A stretch of 64,000 bases of DNA from Cuneatibacter sp. NSJ-177 (GCF_022867805.1 NZ_JALIFO010000010.1:62001-126000), one strand, 5' to 3'; counted from the stretch's first letter, positions 50,504 to 59,937 are shown. The notes: a model not told the origin generated them from the letters alone. Numbers and translations: made by a program.

Positions 50504-51993
50504 TCTACCCGGAATTTGAAATCATCCGAAAGGAGGACCGCTGCATCCACTGCCGCCTCTGTGAACGGCAGTGCGCCAACGAAGTCCACCGCTTTGATAA
50601 GGAACACGGACGAATGCTGGCGGACGAGGCCAAATGCGTGGACTGCCATCGCTGCGTCGCCCTTTGTCCGACCCGCGCGCTGAAAATCGTAAAATCCGAC
50701 CACACCTTCCGTCCCAATGCCAACTGGGGTGAGGAAACCATCCATGATATTTACCGCCAGGCTGACAGCGGCGGCGTACTTTTAGCCGCCATGGGAACGC
50801 CGAAACCATATCCGGTCTACTGGGACAAAATCCTGGTCAATGCTTCCCAGGTCACAAATCCGCCCATCGACCCGCTTCGGGAGCCCATGGAGACCAGAAC
50901 CTTCCTTGGAAAAAAACCGCATCAGGTCCACCGCGGTCCGGACGGCCGGCTGAAAAATGAGCTGTCCCCCGGCCTCTCCCTCGACACGCCGATTCTGTTT
51001 TCCGCTATGAGCTACGGCTCCATCAGCTTAAACGCCCATAAAGCGCTGGCTAAGGCAGCGGAAAAACTTGGAATCTGCTACAACACCGGCGAGGGCGGCC
51101 TCCACGAGGATCTGTATCAATACGGAAGCAACACCATTGTCCAGGTGGCATCCGGGAGATTCGGCGTCCACAAGCAATACCTGAATACCGGCGCGGCCAT
51201 TGAGATCAAAATGGGCCAGGGCGCAAAACCGGGCATCGGGGGCCATCTGCCCGGCGCAAAAATCGCCGGGGATATTTCCAAAACCAGGATGATCCCCCAG
51301 GGTGCGGACTCAATTTCACCGGCCCCGCACCATGATATCTACTCCATTGAAGACCTGCGGCAATTGGTTTATTCCCTGAAAGAAGCCACTGGATATCAAA
51401 AACCGATTCTGGTCAAAGTGGCTGCCGTACACAACATTGCCGCCATTGCCAGCGGCATTGCCCGCAGCGGTGCGGACATCATTGCCATCGACGGATTCCG
51501 CGGCGGCACCGGGGCGGCGCCGGCCCGGATCCGGGACAACATCGGGATTCCGATTGAATTGGCGCTGGCCGCCGTGGATCAGCGGCTGAGGGAAGAGGGA
51601 ATCCGCGGTGACGTATCCATCGTCGCAGGCGGAAGCATCCGGGAGAGCTCGGATGTGGTAAAAGCCATCGCCCTGGGGGCCGACGCCGTCTATATCGGAA
51701 CCGCGGCTCTTCTGGCCTTGGGCTGCCATCTCTGCCGGTCCTGCCATGCCGGGAAATGTAATTGGGGGATCGCCACGCAGCAGCCGGATTTGGTAAAGCG
51801 TCTGGACCCGGAGGAAGGCGCCGGGCGGCTGGTGAATCTGGTCACCGCCTGGACCAGAGAAATCAAGGAAATGATGGGCGGCATGGGAATTAATTCCGTG
51901 GAGGCCCTCCGCGGAAACCGGATGATGCTCCGGGGAATCGGGCTCTCCGACCGGGAGCTTTCCATCCTGGGCATCAAGCATGCCGGAGAATAA
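50488..51993 (+). CDS. glutamate synthase central FMN/FeS subunit with ferredoxin domain (GltB2)
   Basis: A 501-residue protein. The N-terminal 2[4Fe-4S] ferredoxin has CIHCRLCERQC near residue 18 and CVDCHRCVALCP near 50. The FMN synthase domain that makes glutamate from 2-oxoglutarate and ammonia follows, with MSYGSIS, GEGGLHEDL, GQGAKPGIGGHLPG, IDGFRGGTGAAP and CRSCHAGKCNWGIAT. Electron supply through the fused ferredoxin suggests ferredoxin dependence; no NADPH subunit (GltD) is in the operon. Confidence 0.92.
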   Translation: MPVSMIYPEFEIIRKEDRCIHCRLCERQCANEVHRFDKEHGRMLADEAKCVDCHRCVALCPTRALKIVKSDHTFRPNANWGEETIHDIYRQADSGGVLLAAMGTPKPYPVYWDKILVNASQVTNPPIDPLREPMETRTFLGKKPHQVHRGPDGRLKNELSPGLSLDTPILFSAMSYGSISLNAHKALAKAAEKLGICYNTGEGGLHEDLYQYGSNTIVQVASGRFGVHKQYLNTGAAIEIKMGQGAKPGIGGHLPGAKIAGDISKTRMIPQGADSISPAPHHDIYSIEDLRQLVYSLKEATGYQKPILVKVAAVHNIAAIASGIARSGADIIAIDGFRGGTGAAPARIRDNIGIPIELALAAVDQRLREEGIRGDVSIVAGGSIRESSDVVKAIALGADAVYIGTAALLALGCHLCRSCHAGKCNWGIATQQPDLVKRLDPEEGAGRLVNLVTAWTREIKEMMGGMGINSVEALRGNRMMLRGIGLSDRELSILGIKHAGE

Positions 51994-52003
51994 GGAGGCA
52001 AAT

Positions 52004-52726
52004 ATGGTGATACAAGCAGAGTTATTGGATTTTCAGGCGATCAATGAGGCCATCCGTTCCGCCGGAAATAGTCCCGTTGAAATCCACGGCTGCTGCGGCC
52101 AGCGCTATATCGGCGACGGCCTGGCGGACCAGCAGGTGGAGATCTTCGGCACGCCCGGCAACGCCCTCGGCGCTTATCTGAACGGAGGAACCATCCTTGT
52201 CCACGGAAACGCCCAGGACGCCGTGGGGGATACGATGAACGAGGGCCTGATCTGCATCGACGGCCTGTCGGGCGACGCCACCGGGTATTCCATGCGGGGC
52301 GGCAGCATCTTTGTCCACGGGAATGTCGGCTACCGGGCCGGCATCCACATGAAAGAATATGGGGAGCAAAAGCCCCTGCTCGTTGTGGGAGGGACAGCCG
52401 GAAGCTTCCTCGGAGAATATCAGTCCGGCGGCACCATCCTCGTGCTGGGTCTTCATTCTAAGGATCCGGTTCCGGTGAACAATTTCTGCGGCATGGGCAT
52501 GTACGGCGGCCGGATTTACCTGCGGGCCGAACATCTTCCATCCGACTTCTCTTCCCGCCTTACCAGCCGCCCGGCGGAGGAAGCCGACCTCAAAGAAATC
52601 CAGCCGGCGCTGGAACAGTTCTGCCGCCTGTTCGGAGAATCCATGGAGGAGATACGAAAAAAGCCCTTCTATGTGATTACGCCGAACAGCAGCAGTCCTT
52701 ATCAGCAGCTCTATGCCGCCAAGTAA
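52004..52726 (+). CDS. glutamate synthase GXGXG-domain subunit (GltB3)
   Basis: A 240-residue right-handed beta-helix domain of glutamate synthase, a structural element that positions the other two. Repeating G-x-x-x-G-x-x-x-(N/G) strands are clear (GNALGAYLNGGTILVHGNAQDAVGDTMNEG is one such pair). ATG 52004 has GGAGG 7 bases upstream, 10 bases after the GltB2 stop. It completes the three-gene operon. Confidence 0.9.
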   Translation: MVIQAELLDFQAINEAIRSAGNSPVEIHGCCGQRYIGDGLADQQVEIFGTPGNALGAYLNGGTILVHGNAQDAVGDTMNEGLICIDGLSGDATGYSMRGGSIFVHGNVGYRAGIHMKEYGEQKPLLVVGGTAGSFLGEYQSGGTILVLGLHSKDPVPVNNFCGMGMYGGRIYLRAEHLPSDFSSRLTSRPAEEADLKEIQPALEQFCRLFGESMEEIRKKPFYVITPNSSSPYQQLYAAK

Positions 52727-52825
52727 AGGTTTTGTATCTGCGTCAGGAGCGCTTTTTCCTAAGAATCCGTCAGGGGCAGGCGGGATTTGCCTCTGGCTTT
52801 CTGCCAATATCAAGGGGGAGTTCCC

Positions 52826-54004
52826 ATGAAAATCAATGAAAATTACCGGTCTTTAGAAACCAGCTACCTATTTTCCCAAGTCGCGGCCAAAAGAGCGGCC
52901 TACGAGAAGGCTCACCCGGACCAGCGGATCTTAAGCCTCGGCATCGGCGACGTTACCAGGCCGCTCCCGGAGCCGGTGACCCGCGCCTTCACCGAGGCGG
53001 CCGCAGGCCAGGGGGATCCGGCCCGATTCCACGGCTACGGTCCGGAACAGGGGTACCCTTTTTTAAGGGAAGCGATCCAGTCCTATTACCGGCGCTTCGG
53101 CGTGGATATCCCGCTGAGCGATCTTTTTGTCAGCGACGGAGCCAAGTGTGATCTGGGCAATCTCCTGGACCTGTTTGATGCGGACAACACGGTTTTGATC
53201 CCCGATCCGGTCTATCCGGTATACCGGGATACCAACCAGATGGCGGGCCGCCGCATCTCCTATCTGTCCGCCGTCCCGGAGAACGATTTTCTTCCCATGC
53301 CGGATCCGGAGCAGAAGGCCGACATCATCTACCTATGCTCCCCCAACAACCCGACCGGCAACGTCTACCGGAAAGAGCAGCTCTCCGAGTGGGTGGACTA
53401 CGCCAACCGCCAGGGCGCCGTCATCCTGTTCGACGCCGCCTACGAAGCTTTTGTGACCGATCCGTCTCTCCCCCACAGCATCTATGAGATTGAAGGCGCC
53501 AGGACCTGTGCCATTGAGGTATGCTCTCTCTCCAAGACCGCAGGCTTTACCGGCACACGCTGCGGCTACACGGTGGTTCCCGGAGAACTGATCCGGGACG
53601 GGCTCTCCCTGCGTTCCATGTGGCTCCGCCGCCAGACGACCAAGTTCAACGGCGTCTCCTATCCCGTTCAGAAGGCAGCCGCAGCCGCCTTCTCGGAGGA
53701 AGGGCTTGCCGCCTGCCGGAAGATCCTATCGGTCTACCAGTCCAACGCACGCCTGATGCACCGCGTGCTAAAGGAAGCCGGAGTCTGGCATACCGGAGGC
53801 GTGCACTCCCCCTATCTCTGGATGAAATGCCCGCAGGGTCAAAGCTCATGGGAATTCTTTGACCGGCTCCTGGAACAGGCCCAGGTCATCGGCACGCCAG
53901 GCTGCGGCTTCGGGGCGGGCGGAGAAGGATTTTTCCGCCTGACGGCCTTCGGAACGCCGGAGGATACGGCAGAGGCCATGGAACGGATTCGAAGAATGTT
54001 GTAA
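52826..54004 (+). CDS. dapL: LL-diaminopimelate aminotransferase
   Basis: A 392-residue PLP-dependent fold-type I aminotransferase. It converts tetrahydrodipicolinate and glutamate directly to LL-diaminopimelate for lysine and peptidoglycan. Conserved parts are SLGIGDVTRPLP, GYGPEQGYPFLREAI, SPNNPTGNVY and the PLP-lysine motif SLSKTAGFTGTRCGY. ATG 52826 has GGGGGAG 5 bases upstream. It lies 99 bases after the glutamate synthase operon, which supplies its amino donor; co-transcription is possible. Confidence 0.93.
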   Translation: MKINENYRSLETSYLFSQVAAKRAAYEKAHPDQRILSLGIGDVTRPLPEPVTRAFTEAAAGQGDPARFHGYGPEQGYPFLREAIQSYYRRFGVDIPLSDLFVSDGAKCDLGNLLDLFDADNTVLIPDPVYPVYRDTNQMAGRRISYLSAVPENDFLPMPDPEQKADIIYLCSPNNPTGNVYRKEQLSEWVDYANRQGAVILFDAAYEAFVTDPSLPHSIYEIEGARTCAIEVCSLSKTAGFTGTRCGYTVVPGELIRDGLSLRSMWLRRQTTKFNGVSYPVQKAAAAAFSEEGLAACRKILSVYQSNARLMHRVLKEAGVWHTGGVHSPYLWMKCPQGQSSWEFFDRLLEQAQVIGTPGCGFGAGGEGFFRLTAFGTPEDTAEAMERIRRML

Positions 54005-54036
54005 CTCAACACTTCCGCCTAATTTCGACACGAATC

Positions 54037-54065
54037 TTGCCGATTTTTTGTCTGCGTAGTATACT
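54037..54065 (+). promoter_or_regulatory. promoter of the dGTPase gene
   Basis: TTGCCG (54037-54042), 17 bp, TATACT (54060-54065), 54 bases before the ATG. Confidence 0.65.
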
Positions 54066-54119
54066 GTCAGGAGAAACCATATTTGTAGAAACGCATATGA
54101 AAAAAGGAGGCATGGATCT

Positions 54120-55589
54120 ATGGACTGGCATTGTCTGCTGAAAGAAGACCGCCTGGTACCCGACCGAATCCCAGAACCGAGAGAATGGGGAAAATATAAT
54201 ATCAGCGGCTTTGAGAAAGATTACAAAAAAATCGTGGCGAGTTCCGCATTTCGCCGCCTTCAGGATAAAACCCAGGTCTTCCCTCTGGATAAGAGCGATT
54301 TTATCCGAACCCGGCTCACCCACTCTATCGAGGTATCGATGACCGCGAAGCAGCTGGGAACCATGGTCTGCACCTATCTGTCGGACAACAAGCATTCCCA
54401 GAAAACCGCCTTCCCTATGGAAGAGGCCACGCCGAAACGGATGGGTGAAATCTTGATGTGCGCGGGCCTGCTCCATGATCTGGGAAACCCGCCCTTCGGC
54501 CATTTCGGCGAGACCGTAATCGGGAGCTGGTTTCAAAAGCATTTCGCGGATCCCTCTTTTTCCTTTGCCGGGAAGGAAATCTCCACCCTGCTGACCCCGC
54601 AGATGCGCGGGGATCTGGAACACTTTGAGGGCAACGCCCAAAGCCTGCGCCTCTTGCTGAAATCCTGCAACAGCTCCGCCGGGGATCTGAACCTGACAAA
54701 TGCAGTGATCCATACGCTGTTAAAATACCCCACGGATTCCGTCCGCTTTGACAAAAATGCAGCCGACATCCGGCTGCACAAAAACGGTTACTTTGCCGCG
54801 GAAGAGCAGGCTCTTTTGGCCATCGCCGAATCCTTGGGCACCAAGACGGACTCTCAGATGGCCCGCCATCCGCTGACCTATCTGCTGGAAGCAGCGGATG
54901 ATATCGCCTATGCCACGGCGGATTTGGAGGACGCGTTTAAAAAAGGATTATTTTCTCTGGAACAATTTGTGGATTTTTTTGAAGAAGAACTGCACCGCAT
55001 TGCCCGGAAACAGGACCGAAAAATTCCGCCCAAAGCCATGCAGCTCATTTCCCCACTCAGCGTAGCCGTCAGAAACAAAGGCCGCGCCAGGGAACAGGAT
55101 CTCTGCACATTTAACAATTGGGTCCGATACGCCCGCGGATGGCTGATGTACTGCGCTGCTTTTGGCTTTACGAGAAATTATATATCGATTATGAACGGGG
55201 AATATCCCTGCGACTTGTTTGCGGGAACGTATCATGAATTTTCAATCGAGGCGCTGAAAAACGCCATGAACCGCTTTGCCTATCACTCGTCCGGAATCGT
55301 CAAGCTGGAATTGTCCGCTCAGACCATCCTGACCTTTCTTCTGGATCAATTTGTCCCAGCCGTGCTCTATTTCGGGGAAGCCCCGGAAAAAGGGACGCAG
55401 TCTGCGGCCGGCAGAAAATATACCGATTTGATTTCAGAAAACTATCGGAGCGATTATCTATCCTGCCGGCGGGAGGACGACGATGGATATAATTTATATC
55501 TGCGTTTTCTCCTTGTGACCGACTATATCAGCGGGATGACGGATTCCTTTGCCAAGAACCTGTATCAGGAACTGAACGGGATCTCCTAG
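54120..55589 (+). CDS. dgt: deoxyguanosinetriphosphate triphosphohydrolase (dGTPase)
   Basis: A 489-residue HD-superfamily dNTPase that splits dGTP to deoxyguanosine and triphosphate. Features are SSAFRRLQDKTQVFPL, RLTHSIEVS with the first HD histidine, the metal pair LLHDLGNPPFGHFGE and EAADDIAYATAD. ATG 54120 is chosen over an ATG nine bases upstream because GGAGG then lies 9 bases away. It is followed by its own terminator. Confidence 0.93.
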   Translation: MDWHCLLKEDRLVPDRIPEPREWGKYNISGFEKDYKKIVASSAFRRLQDKTQVFPLDKSDFIRTRLTHSIEVSMTAKQLGTMVCTYLSDNKHSQKTAFPMEEATPKRMGEILMCAGLLHDLGNPPFGHFGETVIGSWFQKHFADPSFSFAGKEISTLLTPQMRGDLEHFEGNAQSLRLLLKSCNSSAGDLNLTNAVIHTLLKYPTDSVRFDKNAADIRLHKNGYFAAEEQALLAIAESLGTKTDSQMARHPLTYLLEAADDIAYATADLEDAFKKGLFSLEQFVDFFEEELHRIARKQDRKIPPKAMQLISPLSVAVRNKGRAREQDLCTFNNWVRYARGWLMYCAAFGFTRNYISIMNGEYPCDLFAGTYHEFSIEALKNAMNRFAYHSSGIVKLELSAQTILTFLLDQFVPAVLYFGEAPEKGTQSAAGRKYTDLISENYRSDYLSCRREDDDGYNLYLRFLLVTDYISGMTDSFAKNLYQELNGIS

Positions 55590-55606
55590 CGGATAGGCTT
55601 AACTGG

Positions 55607-55632
55607 AAACCGGGAAAACTTCCCGGTTTTTT
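55607..55632 (+). terminator. terminator of dgt
   Basis: AAACCGGGAA/TTCCCGGTTTTTT hairpin with a 3-base loop and T-run, 18 bases after the stop. Confidence 0.85.
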
Positions 55633-55650
55633 GGCGTGGGAACCGTGTGA

Positions 55651-56007
55651 TCAAAAGGAATGCGGATCATCGGATAAGCCGGATGCTTCGGCCTTTCTGC
55701 TGTTTTCCTCCACTTTGATCTCCCAGTGAATCAGGATCGCCAGGGCGGCCCGAAGCAGGATGATCGCTCCGGCAATGGCGATCTCTTCAAAGGTACGCAC
55801 CACCACAGTCCGGAGAATCTCGCCGCCCAGCTTAAATTCCAGGCTGATTGCCATCCCCTTCGCCAGGTTCAGCCGAATGGCCGGATCCCGCCTAAAAAAA
55901 TGGACCACGCCCCGGATACCGCTGACGATAAGCACCAGCACGCCTGCATAGTCAAAAAAGAGAATGGCATATTCTGCGATGATTTCAAGAATTCTTTGTA
56001 AATCCAT
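55651..56007 (-). CDS. DUF1622-family membrane protein
   Basis: A 118-residue protein with hydrophobic segments near residues 8-30 and 65-95 and the DUF1622 pattern LAKGMAISLEFKLGGEILRTVVVRTFEEIAIAGAIILLRAALAILIHWEI. Function is unknown; members are small inner-membrane proteins. It is monocistronic with GGAGG upstream. Confidence 0.85.
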   Translation of the reverse strand: MDLQRILEIIAEYAILFFDYAGVLVLIVSGIRGVVHFFRRDPAIRLNLAKGMAISLEFKLGGEILRTVVVRTFEEIAIAGAIILLRAALAILIHWEIKVEENSRKAEASGLSDDPHSF

Positions 56008-56196
56008 GGTGACCTCCCAGAAAGGGTGTTCTTTTCGGCCCGGACGGCATTCGTATCTCTGTTCCTTTTTCCGCTGTCTTTTGACCTATCACAATTATAC
56101 AGGCCCGTCTCTTCTTCTGTCAACTTTACTTTTTGCAAATTACTTAACTGAACCTTTCCGATCTTTCCTCTGGGATACGGCGGAACTTGGCGGATA

Positions 56197-56610
56197 TTAT
56201 TCCGGATCGCCGCCCATGAAGATTCCCCCCATATATAAAATTGCGCCGGCCGCCGGCAGGCAGGCCCCGACTGCCCAATATAGAGAAAGAAGCCGGTTTG
56301 TCGTTCCGTAGATCTCCAAAATGCCTTGGACGATGCTTCCCACCGTGAGTGTGGCGATACCCGCATGATACAGCTGAAGCGGAATCCTTCCCGGCATCAC
56401 TTTTTGATTGGCGCGGTCCAGGAGAAGGAACATTAATGTTCCGCCGGTCAGAGGCGCCGCAAAAGCGCAGACCATATAAGGAGAGTATACTCCATGGCTG
56501 AAAACCTCATACACCGCGCCGAAAATCATGCAGACAAGCGAAATCAAAAGATAGATGAACGCCTCTTTTTTAAGAACCCCCGGCTTTTTCTCAGTAACCA
56601 ATAAATACAA
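56197..56610 (-). CDS. hypothetical four-helix membrane protein
   Basis: A 137-residue integral membrane protein with four hydrophobic segments and a short basic N-terminus. It ends GGIFMGGDPE. I do not recognise a family. It overlaps the upstream phosphodiester-glycosidase gene by 20 bases, so the two are translated together and may act in the same envelope process. Confidence 0.7.
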   Translation of the reverse strand: MYLLVTEKKPGVLKKEAFIYLLISLVCMIFGAVYEVFSHGVYSPYMVCAFAAPLTGGTLMFLLLDRANQKVMPGRIPLQLYHAGIATLTVGSIVQGILEIYGTTNRLLSLYWAVGACLPAAGAILYMGGIFMGGDPE

Positions 56611-57517
56611 TGTCGCTCACGCTCCTCTCCTTCACACTTTTTCCACTGGAAGTGGGGTTGTTAATGATTTTCCCGTTAAAATACATGGTCGACGAACCCC
56701 CTCCGTCCAAATTGTATACGGTCTGCGCCCCCAGGCTCTGGGCAAACTCCGCCAACTCATATAGGCTTAAACCGCTGCTCTCGTCTGTACGTCCATCGGA
56801 TACAAGAAACAGATAATGCAGCTCGTCTACTATGGCGATCGCGGTACGGGGATTGCTGGCCTTGGCCTTGCCCACTTCCTCGTCTCTCGTTATAACGATG
56901 CCGCCCTCTTTCACCAATGCCGGCCCGAAGGAGAGGATTTGCCTTGCCCCGGCTTGGAGCAGCGCCTCGGCTGATGTGCCGCCCTCTGTGATGATCTCAA
57001 AGGAGCCGTCCTCATAAATGACAAGATCCTCTTGTTCCGCGGAAGCTGTCTCCCTGTAAAGGACGCCGTTGCGCAGGACGTATCCCTGTTCCTGCGCGCC
57101 GTAATAGTCCCCGTTGACGGCAAGGATCGCGCCGTTTTTTTTTGCTGTCACCGAAGTTTTCTCCGTCACATTTTTTCCATAGGAGTTCTGGGCAAATGCC
57201 GTCCGCAAATACTCCGCGGAAGAGAGTTTGACCTCCGCAACATAGATGGAACTGTCGTACTCCCGATATTCGGTTATTGTGACGCTGATATTTTCATCCT
57301 GGTAGGACGTATCAGTTATAACTGCTTCCGCCTTCTCCTCCGTGGAACCCTCCTTATTTTTTACCTCCTGGACGCCGGTATCCGGAACCATTTCCGCAGA
57401 CGTCTCGTTCTCTACAACGGAATAGACCTTTGTGATTACAAAAGTGTCGAGGAGAATATACGCCGTAAATGCTGTCAGGAGCAGGCCATAGGCAATAGCC
57501 CATACATGTTTTCTCAT
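56591..57517 (-). CDS. phosphodiester glycosidase (NAGPA-domain) exported protein
   Basis: A 308-residue protein with one N-terminal hydrophobic anchor (WAIAYGLLLTAFTAYILLDTFVI) and a C-terminal NAGPA-type domain. It shows AILAVNGDYYGAQEQGYVLRNG, NPRTAIAIVDE and the LDGGGSSTMYFNGKIINNP signature. Such proteins remove sugar-phosphate caps or act on exopolysaccharide; in Bacillus YngK/YdjN-like members are extracellular. It is anchored facing outside. It is followed by a coupled small membrane protein and preceded by a glycosyltransferase gene, suggesting envelope glycan work. Confidence 0.87.
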   Translation of the reverse strand: MRKHVWAIAYGLLLTAFTAYILLDTFVITKVYSVVENETSAEMVPDTGVQEVKNKEGSTEEKAEAVITDTSYQDENISVTITEYREYDSSIYVAEVKLSSAEYLRTAFAQNSYGKNVTEKTSVTAKKNGAILAVNGDYYGAQEQGYVLRNGVLYRETASAEQEDLVIYEDGSFEIITEGGTSAEALLQAGARQILSFGPALVKEGGIVITRDEEVGKAKASNPRTAIAIVDELHYLFLVSDGRTDESSGLSLYELAEFAQSLGAQTVYNLDGGGSSTMYFNGKIINNPTSSGKSVKERSVSDIVFIGY

Positions 57518-57628
57518 CCCATCGCCTCCTTGCCGTTTTTATGAAAATACAAGCCCCTTCCCTCCTCTTTTATCCCCGCTCCCAACCGAAGCCTTAAAAC
57601 GGGAGGTTCTCCCCAAATCGGGAAGCGC

Positions 57629-58708
57629 CTATCTGCCGCGGACATCTTCCTGCCCGGATCCGCTGTCCGGATTCTTTCGGAAGATCAGGCATCGCTGCGC
57701 CAGCCAGCTCAGTGAAAAAAAGATAAGCTCCGCCGCCAGCTTGGCAAAAAAACGATTGACCCCTGCCGTATTCACAAAAAAATCCAGCACTATGGTATTC
57801 CCGATCAAAATCACGGCCGCCAGCAGAATGTATTGTCCGGCCGACTGAATCACACCATTTTTTGACTTAAATACCAGGGTGCGGTTGATCGTATAGTTGA
57901 CGCTTGCGCTGACAATTCGCGCGCCAATGTTCGACAGCCGCAGGCTAACCGCAGCGGGAAAACCGGCTGTCAGAAGAGTCAGAAGGCTGTATAAGGTGTA
58001 ATCTACCAGGAAGCCGGCGAAGGATGAGGCGGAGAATTGGAGGATCTCCTTATATACCCGGTAAGAGTCCTTCCAAGTATCGAAATGGGAGCCCGCATTA
58101 TGATCCATGTAAATGGTTTCAATTTCCATCTCTACGATTGGGATCTGCAATCTGGCGGACTCAAGCAAAACATTCATCTCATATTCATACCTCTTGCCGG
58201 GAATCGTGAGAAGAAACGAAACAAGGTTTCCGCTGAAAGCCCGCAATCCGGTTTGCGTGTCATAAACTTTTTCGCCTGTGGAGATCCGATACACCAGCCG
58301 GGTTATTGTATTTCCAAACCGGCTTCGGATCGGTACGTTTCCTTTCATCCTGCGGCTTCCCAGAATCAGAGCGCCCGGATTTTTCTCCGCGTTCCGGCAC
58401 AGCCGGACCGCATCGCCGACCCGATGCTGACCATCTGAATCCATGGTCACAAGGATGCTGTTTTCCGGAAAGTGCTCTGCGATATAGCGAAGGCCTGTTT
58501 TCAGCGCGCAGCCTTTCCCTTGGTTTTCTTTGTGGGTCAAAACCCTTGCATATGCTTTAACTTTCTTGAATATGTCAGCATACTGCTCGCCGCTTCCATC
58601 ATCCACGACAACGACCGTAAAACCAGCGTTATTTATTTCCCGAATCAAATCCGGGAATCCGTGTCCCGGCTCGTATGCCGGTATCATTGCGATTCGTCTT
58701 TGCGACAA
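57629..58708 (-). CDS. GT2 glycosyltransferase fused to GtrA membrane domain
   Basis: A 359-residue two-domain protein. Residues 1-220 are a GT2 (DPM1/YkcC-like) transferase with VVVDDGSG, the DSDGQH (DxD) metal motif and GSRRMKG. Residues 225-345 are a four-helix GtrA domain (FLVDYTLYSLLTLL...NYTINRTLVFKS). The protein probably makes a polyprenyl-phosphate sugar at the inner face and helps flip it. It is in the same orientation as the phosphodiester glycosidase, 111 bases upstream of it. Confidence 0.9.
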   Translation of the reverse strand: MSQRRIAMIPAYEPGHGFPDLIREINNAGFTVVVVDDGSGEQYADIFKKVKAYARVLTHKENQGKGCALKTGLRYIAEHFPENSILVTMDSDGQHRVGDAVRLCRNAEKNPGALILGSRRMKGNVPIRSRFGNTITRLVYRISTGEKVYDTQTGLRAFSGNLVSFLLTIPGKRYEYEMNVLLESARLQIPIVEMEIETIYMDHNAGSHFDTWKDSYRVYKEILQFSASSFAGFLVDYTLYSLLTLLTAGFPAAVSLRLSNIGARIVSASVNYTINRTLVFKSKNGVIQSAGQYILLAAVILIGNTIVLDFFVNTAGVNRFFAKLAAELIFFSLSWLAQRCLIFRKNPDSGSGQEDVRGR

Positions 58709-58980
58709 AATCTCATCCCTCCCTTCGATTAATTTTCTTGCGGACCCCTGCTCCCAGGTAAACTTGCCCTACTCCGCTCCATTGCCGGATGGCTTTTTCC
58801 CTCTGTCCGTATGCTGACAGTATAGGGAGGGAACTATAACTCAACTTAAAAAAACCGCTGTGAAGCAGATATTTTTTTGCAGATAAATTTTAATTTCAAT
58901 TAATGTTCCTCTGTTACCATATGAGATATTATGAGCAAAAACGGGTTCTGACAGAGTGGCAATCAAGAAGGAGGATGGAT

Positions 58981-59628
58981 TTGACTTTTGAGGAGTTTTA
59001 TGCAGAGCAGCTTCCCGCCATGAAAAGCGCCGAAGAGATGCTTTTGAGAATTGCAGATCAATATGTGCTTGCGGCAGAAGACGGCCGGATGATCCAGCCT
59101 GTTATTTATTGCACTTCCAGGATAAAATCGCCGGACAGCGCTCTGCAAAAGCTGGAGCGCTGCGGATGGGAGAAAAACCGGTCTGCGGCTCTAACGGAAT
59201 TGTACGATATCATCGGACTGCGGATTGTCTGTTCTTTTATTGACGACGTGTATCAGGTTTCCGATTGGCTAAAGGCGCGTCCGGAATTCGAGGTTGACGA
59301 GATCAAAGATTACATTGCCTTTCCGAAACCCAACGGATACCGGAGCCTGCATTTGAAAGTCAGGATAAGAGAGGGGCCCAGCTCCGGTTTCCGCGCAGAG
59401 ATTCAGATTCGGACCATTGCCATTGATTTTTGGGCGACGTTAGAGCATCAATTAAAATACAAGCAGGAAATTGAACATGAAACGCTGATTCGAAAAGAAT
59501 TGAAACGCTGTGCGGACGAGATTGCATCCGTGGATTTATCCATGCAGACCATCCGCGACCTGATTTGCGACGGTTGGAGTATGGATCGGAAGGACGGGAA
59601 TCCTAGGGATTCGTTGCTCCGCGTATAG
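58981..59628 (+). CDS. small alarmone (p)ppGpp synthetase (RelQ/RelP-like)
   Basis: A protein of about 215 residues carrying only the RelA/SpoT synthetase domain: RIKSPDSALQKLERCG, the pyrophosphate-transfer region LYDIIGLRIVC, the substrate loop DYIAFPKPNGYRSLHLKV and EIQIRTIAIDFWATLEHQLKYK. No hydrolase or ACT domain is present, so it makes but cannot degrade (p)ppGpp. The TTG at 58981 is preferred because AAGGAGG lies 5-6 bases before it; the ATG at 58975 would directly abut that site. A more distant ATG (58903) lacks one. Confidence 0.88.
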   Translation: MTFEEFYAEQLPAMKSAEEMLLRIADQYVLAAEDGRMIQPVIYCTSRIKSPDSALQKLERCGWEKNRSAALTELYDIIGLRIVCSFIDDVYQVSDWLKARPEFEVDEIKDYIAFPKPNGYRSLHLKVRIREGPSSGFRAEIQIRTIAIDFWATLEHQLKYKQEIEHETLIRKELKRCADEIASVDLSMQTIRDLICDGWSMDRKDGNPRDSLLRV

Positions 59629-59648
59629 TATCTTCCTTCATTATAACA

Positions 59649-59678
59649 AAAAACTCCGATACAATCGGAGTTTTTTTC
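59649..59678. terminator. bidirectional terminator between the alarmone synthetase and tRNA genes
   Basis: AAAAACTCCGAT/ATCGGAGTTTTTTT hairpin, serving convergent transcripts. Confidence 0.88.
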
Positions 59679-59703
59679 ATAACGTTTATTACGTTTGATT
59701 TCC

Positions 59704-59776
59704 TGGAGACGAAGGGATTCGAACCCTCGGCCTTCGCGTTGCGAACGCGACGCTCTCCCAGCTGAGCCACGCCCCC
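59704..59776 (-). tRNA. tRNA-Ala (anticodon CGC)
   Basis: 73 bases, read on the minus strand GGGGGCG...CGTCTCCA. Acceptor GGGGGCG/CGTCTCC, D-arm GCTCAGCTGGGAGAGC, anticodon stem TCGCG/CGCGA around loop TTCGCAA (CGC at 34-36) and T-arm GAGGG-TTCGAAT-CCCTT all fold. CCA is not encoded. Confidence 0.95.
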
Positions 59777-59822
59777 ATAGTGGATTGATTAGATAAAGAA
59801 CGGTTCCCGTATGGGAACCGAG

Positions 59823-59896
59823 TGGAGACAGTGGGGCTCGAACCCACGACCTCTCGCGTGTGAGGCGAACGCTCATCCCGGCTGAGCTATATCTCC
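59823..59896 (-). tRNA. tRNA-Val (anticodon CAC)
   Basis: 74 bases, minus strand GGAGATA...TGTCTCCA. D-arm GCTCAGCCGGGATGAGC, anticodon stem TTCGC/GCGAG around loop CTCACAC (CAC) and T-arm GTGGG-TTCGAGC-CCCAC fold. It lies 46 bases upstream of tRNA-Ala in one transcript; a CGGTTCCC/GGGAACCG hairpin lies between them. Confidence 0.95.
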
Positions 59897-59909
59897 ATCC
59901 ACGTCCTTC

Positions 59910-59937
59910 ATTATACCATATTCCAAGAAAATGGCAA
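59910..59937 (-). promoter_or_regulatory. promoter of the tRNA-Val/tRNA-Ala transcript
   Basis: Minus strand TTGCCA (59937-59932), 16 bp, TATAAT (59915-59910), 13 bases before the tRNA-Val 5' end. Confidence 0.75.
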
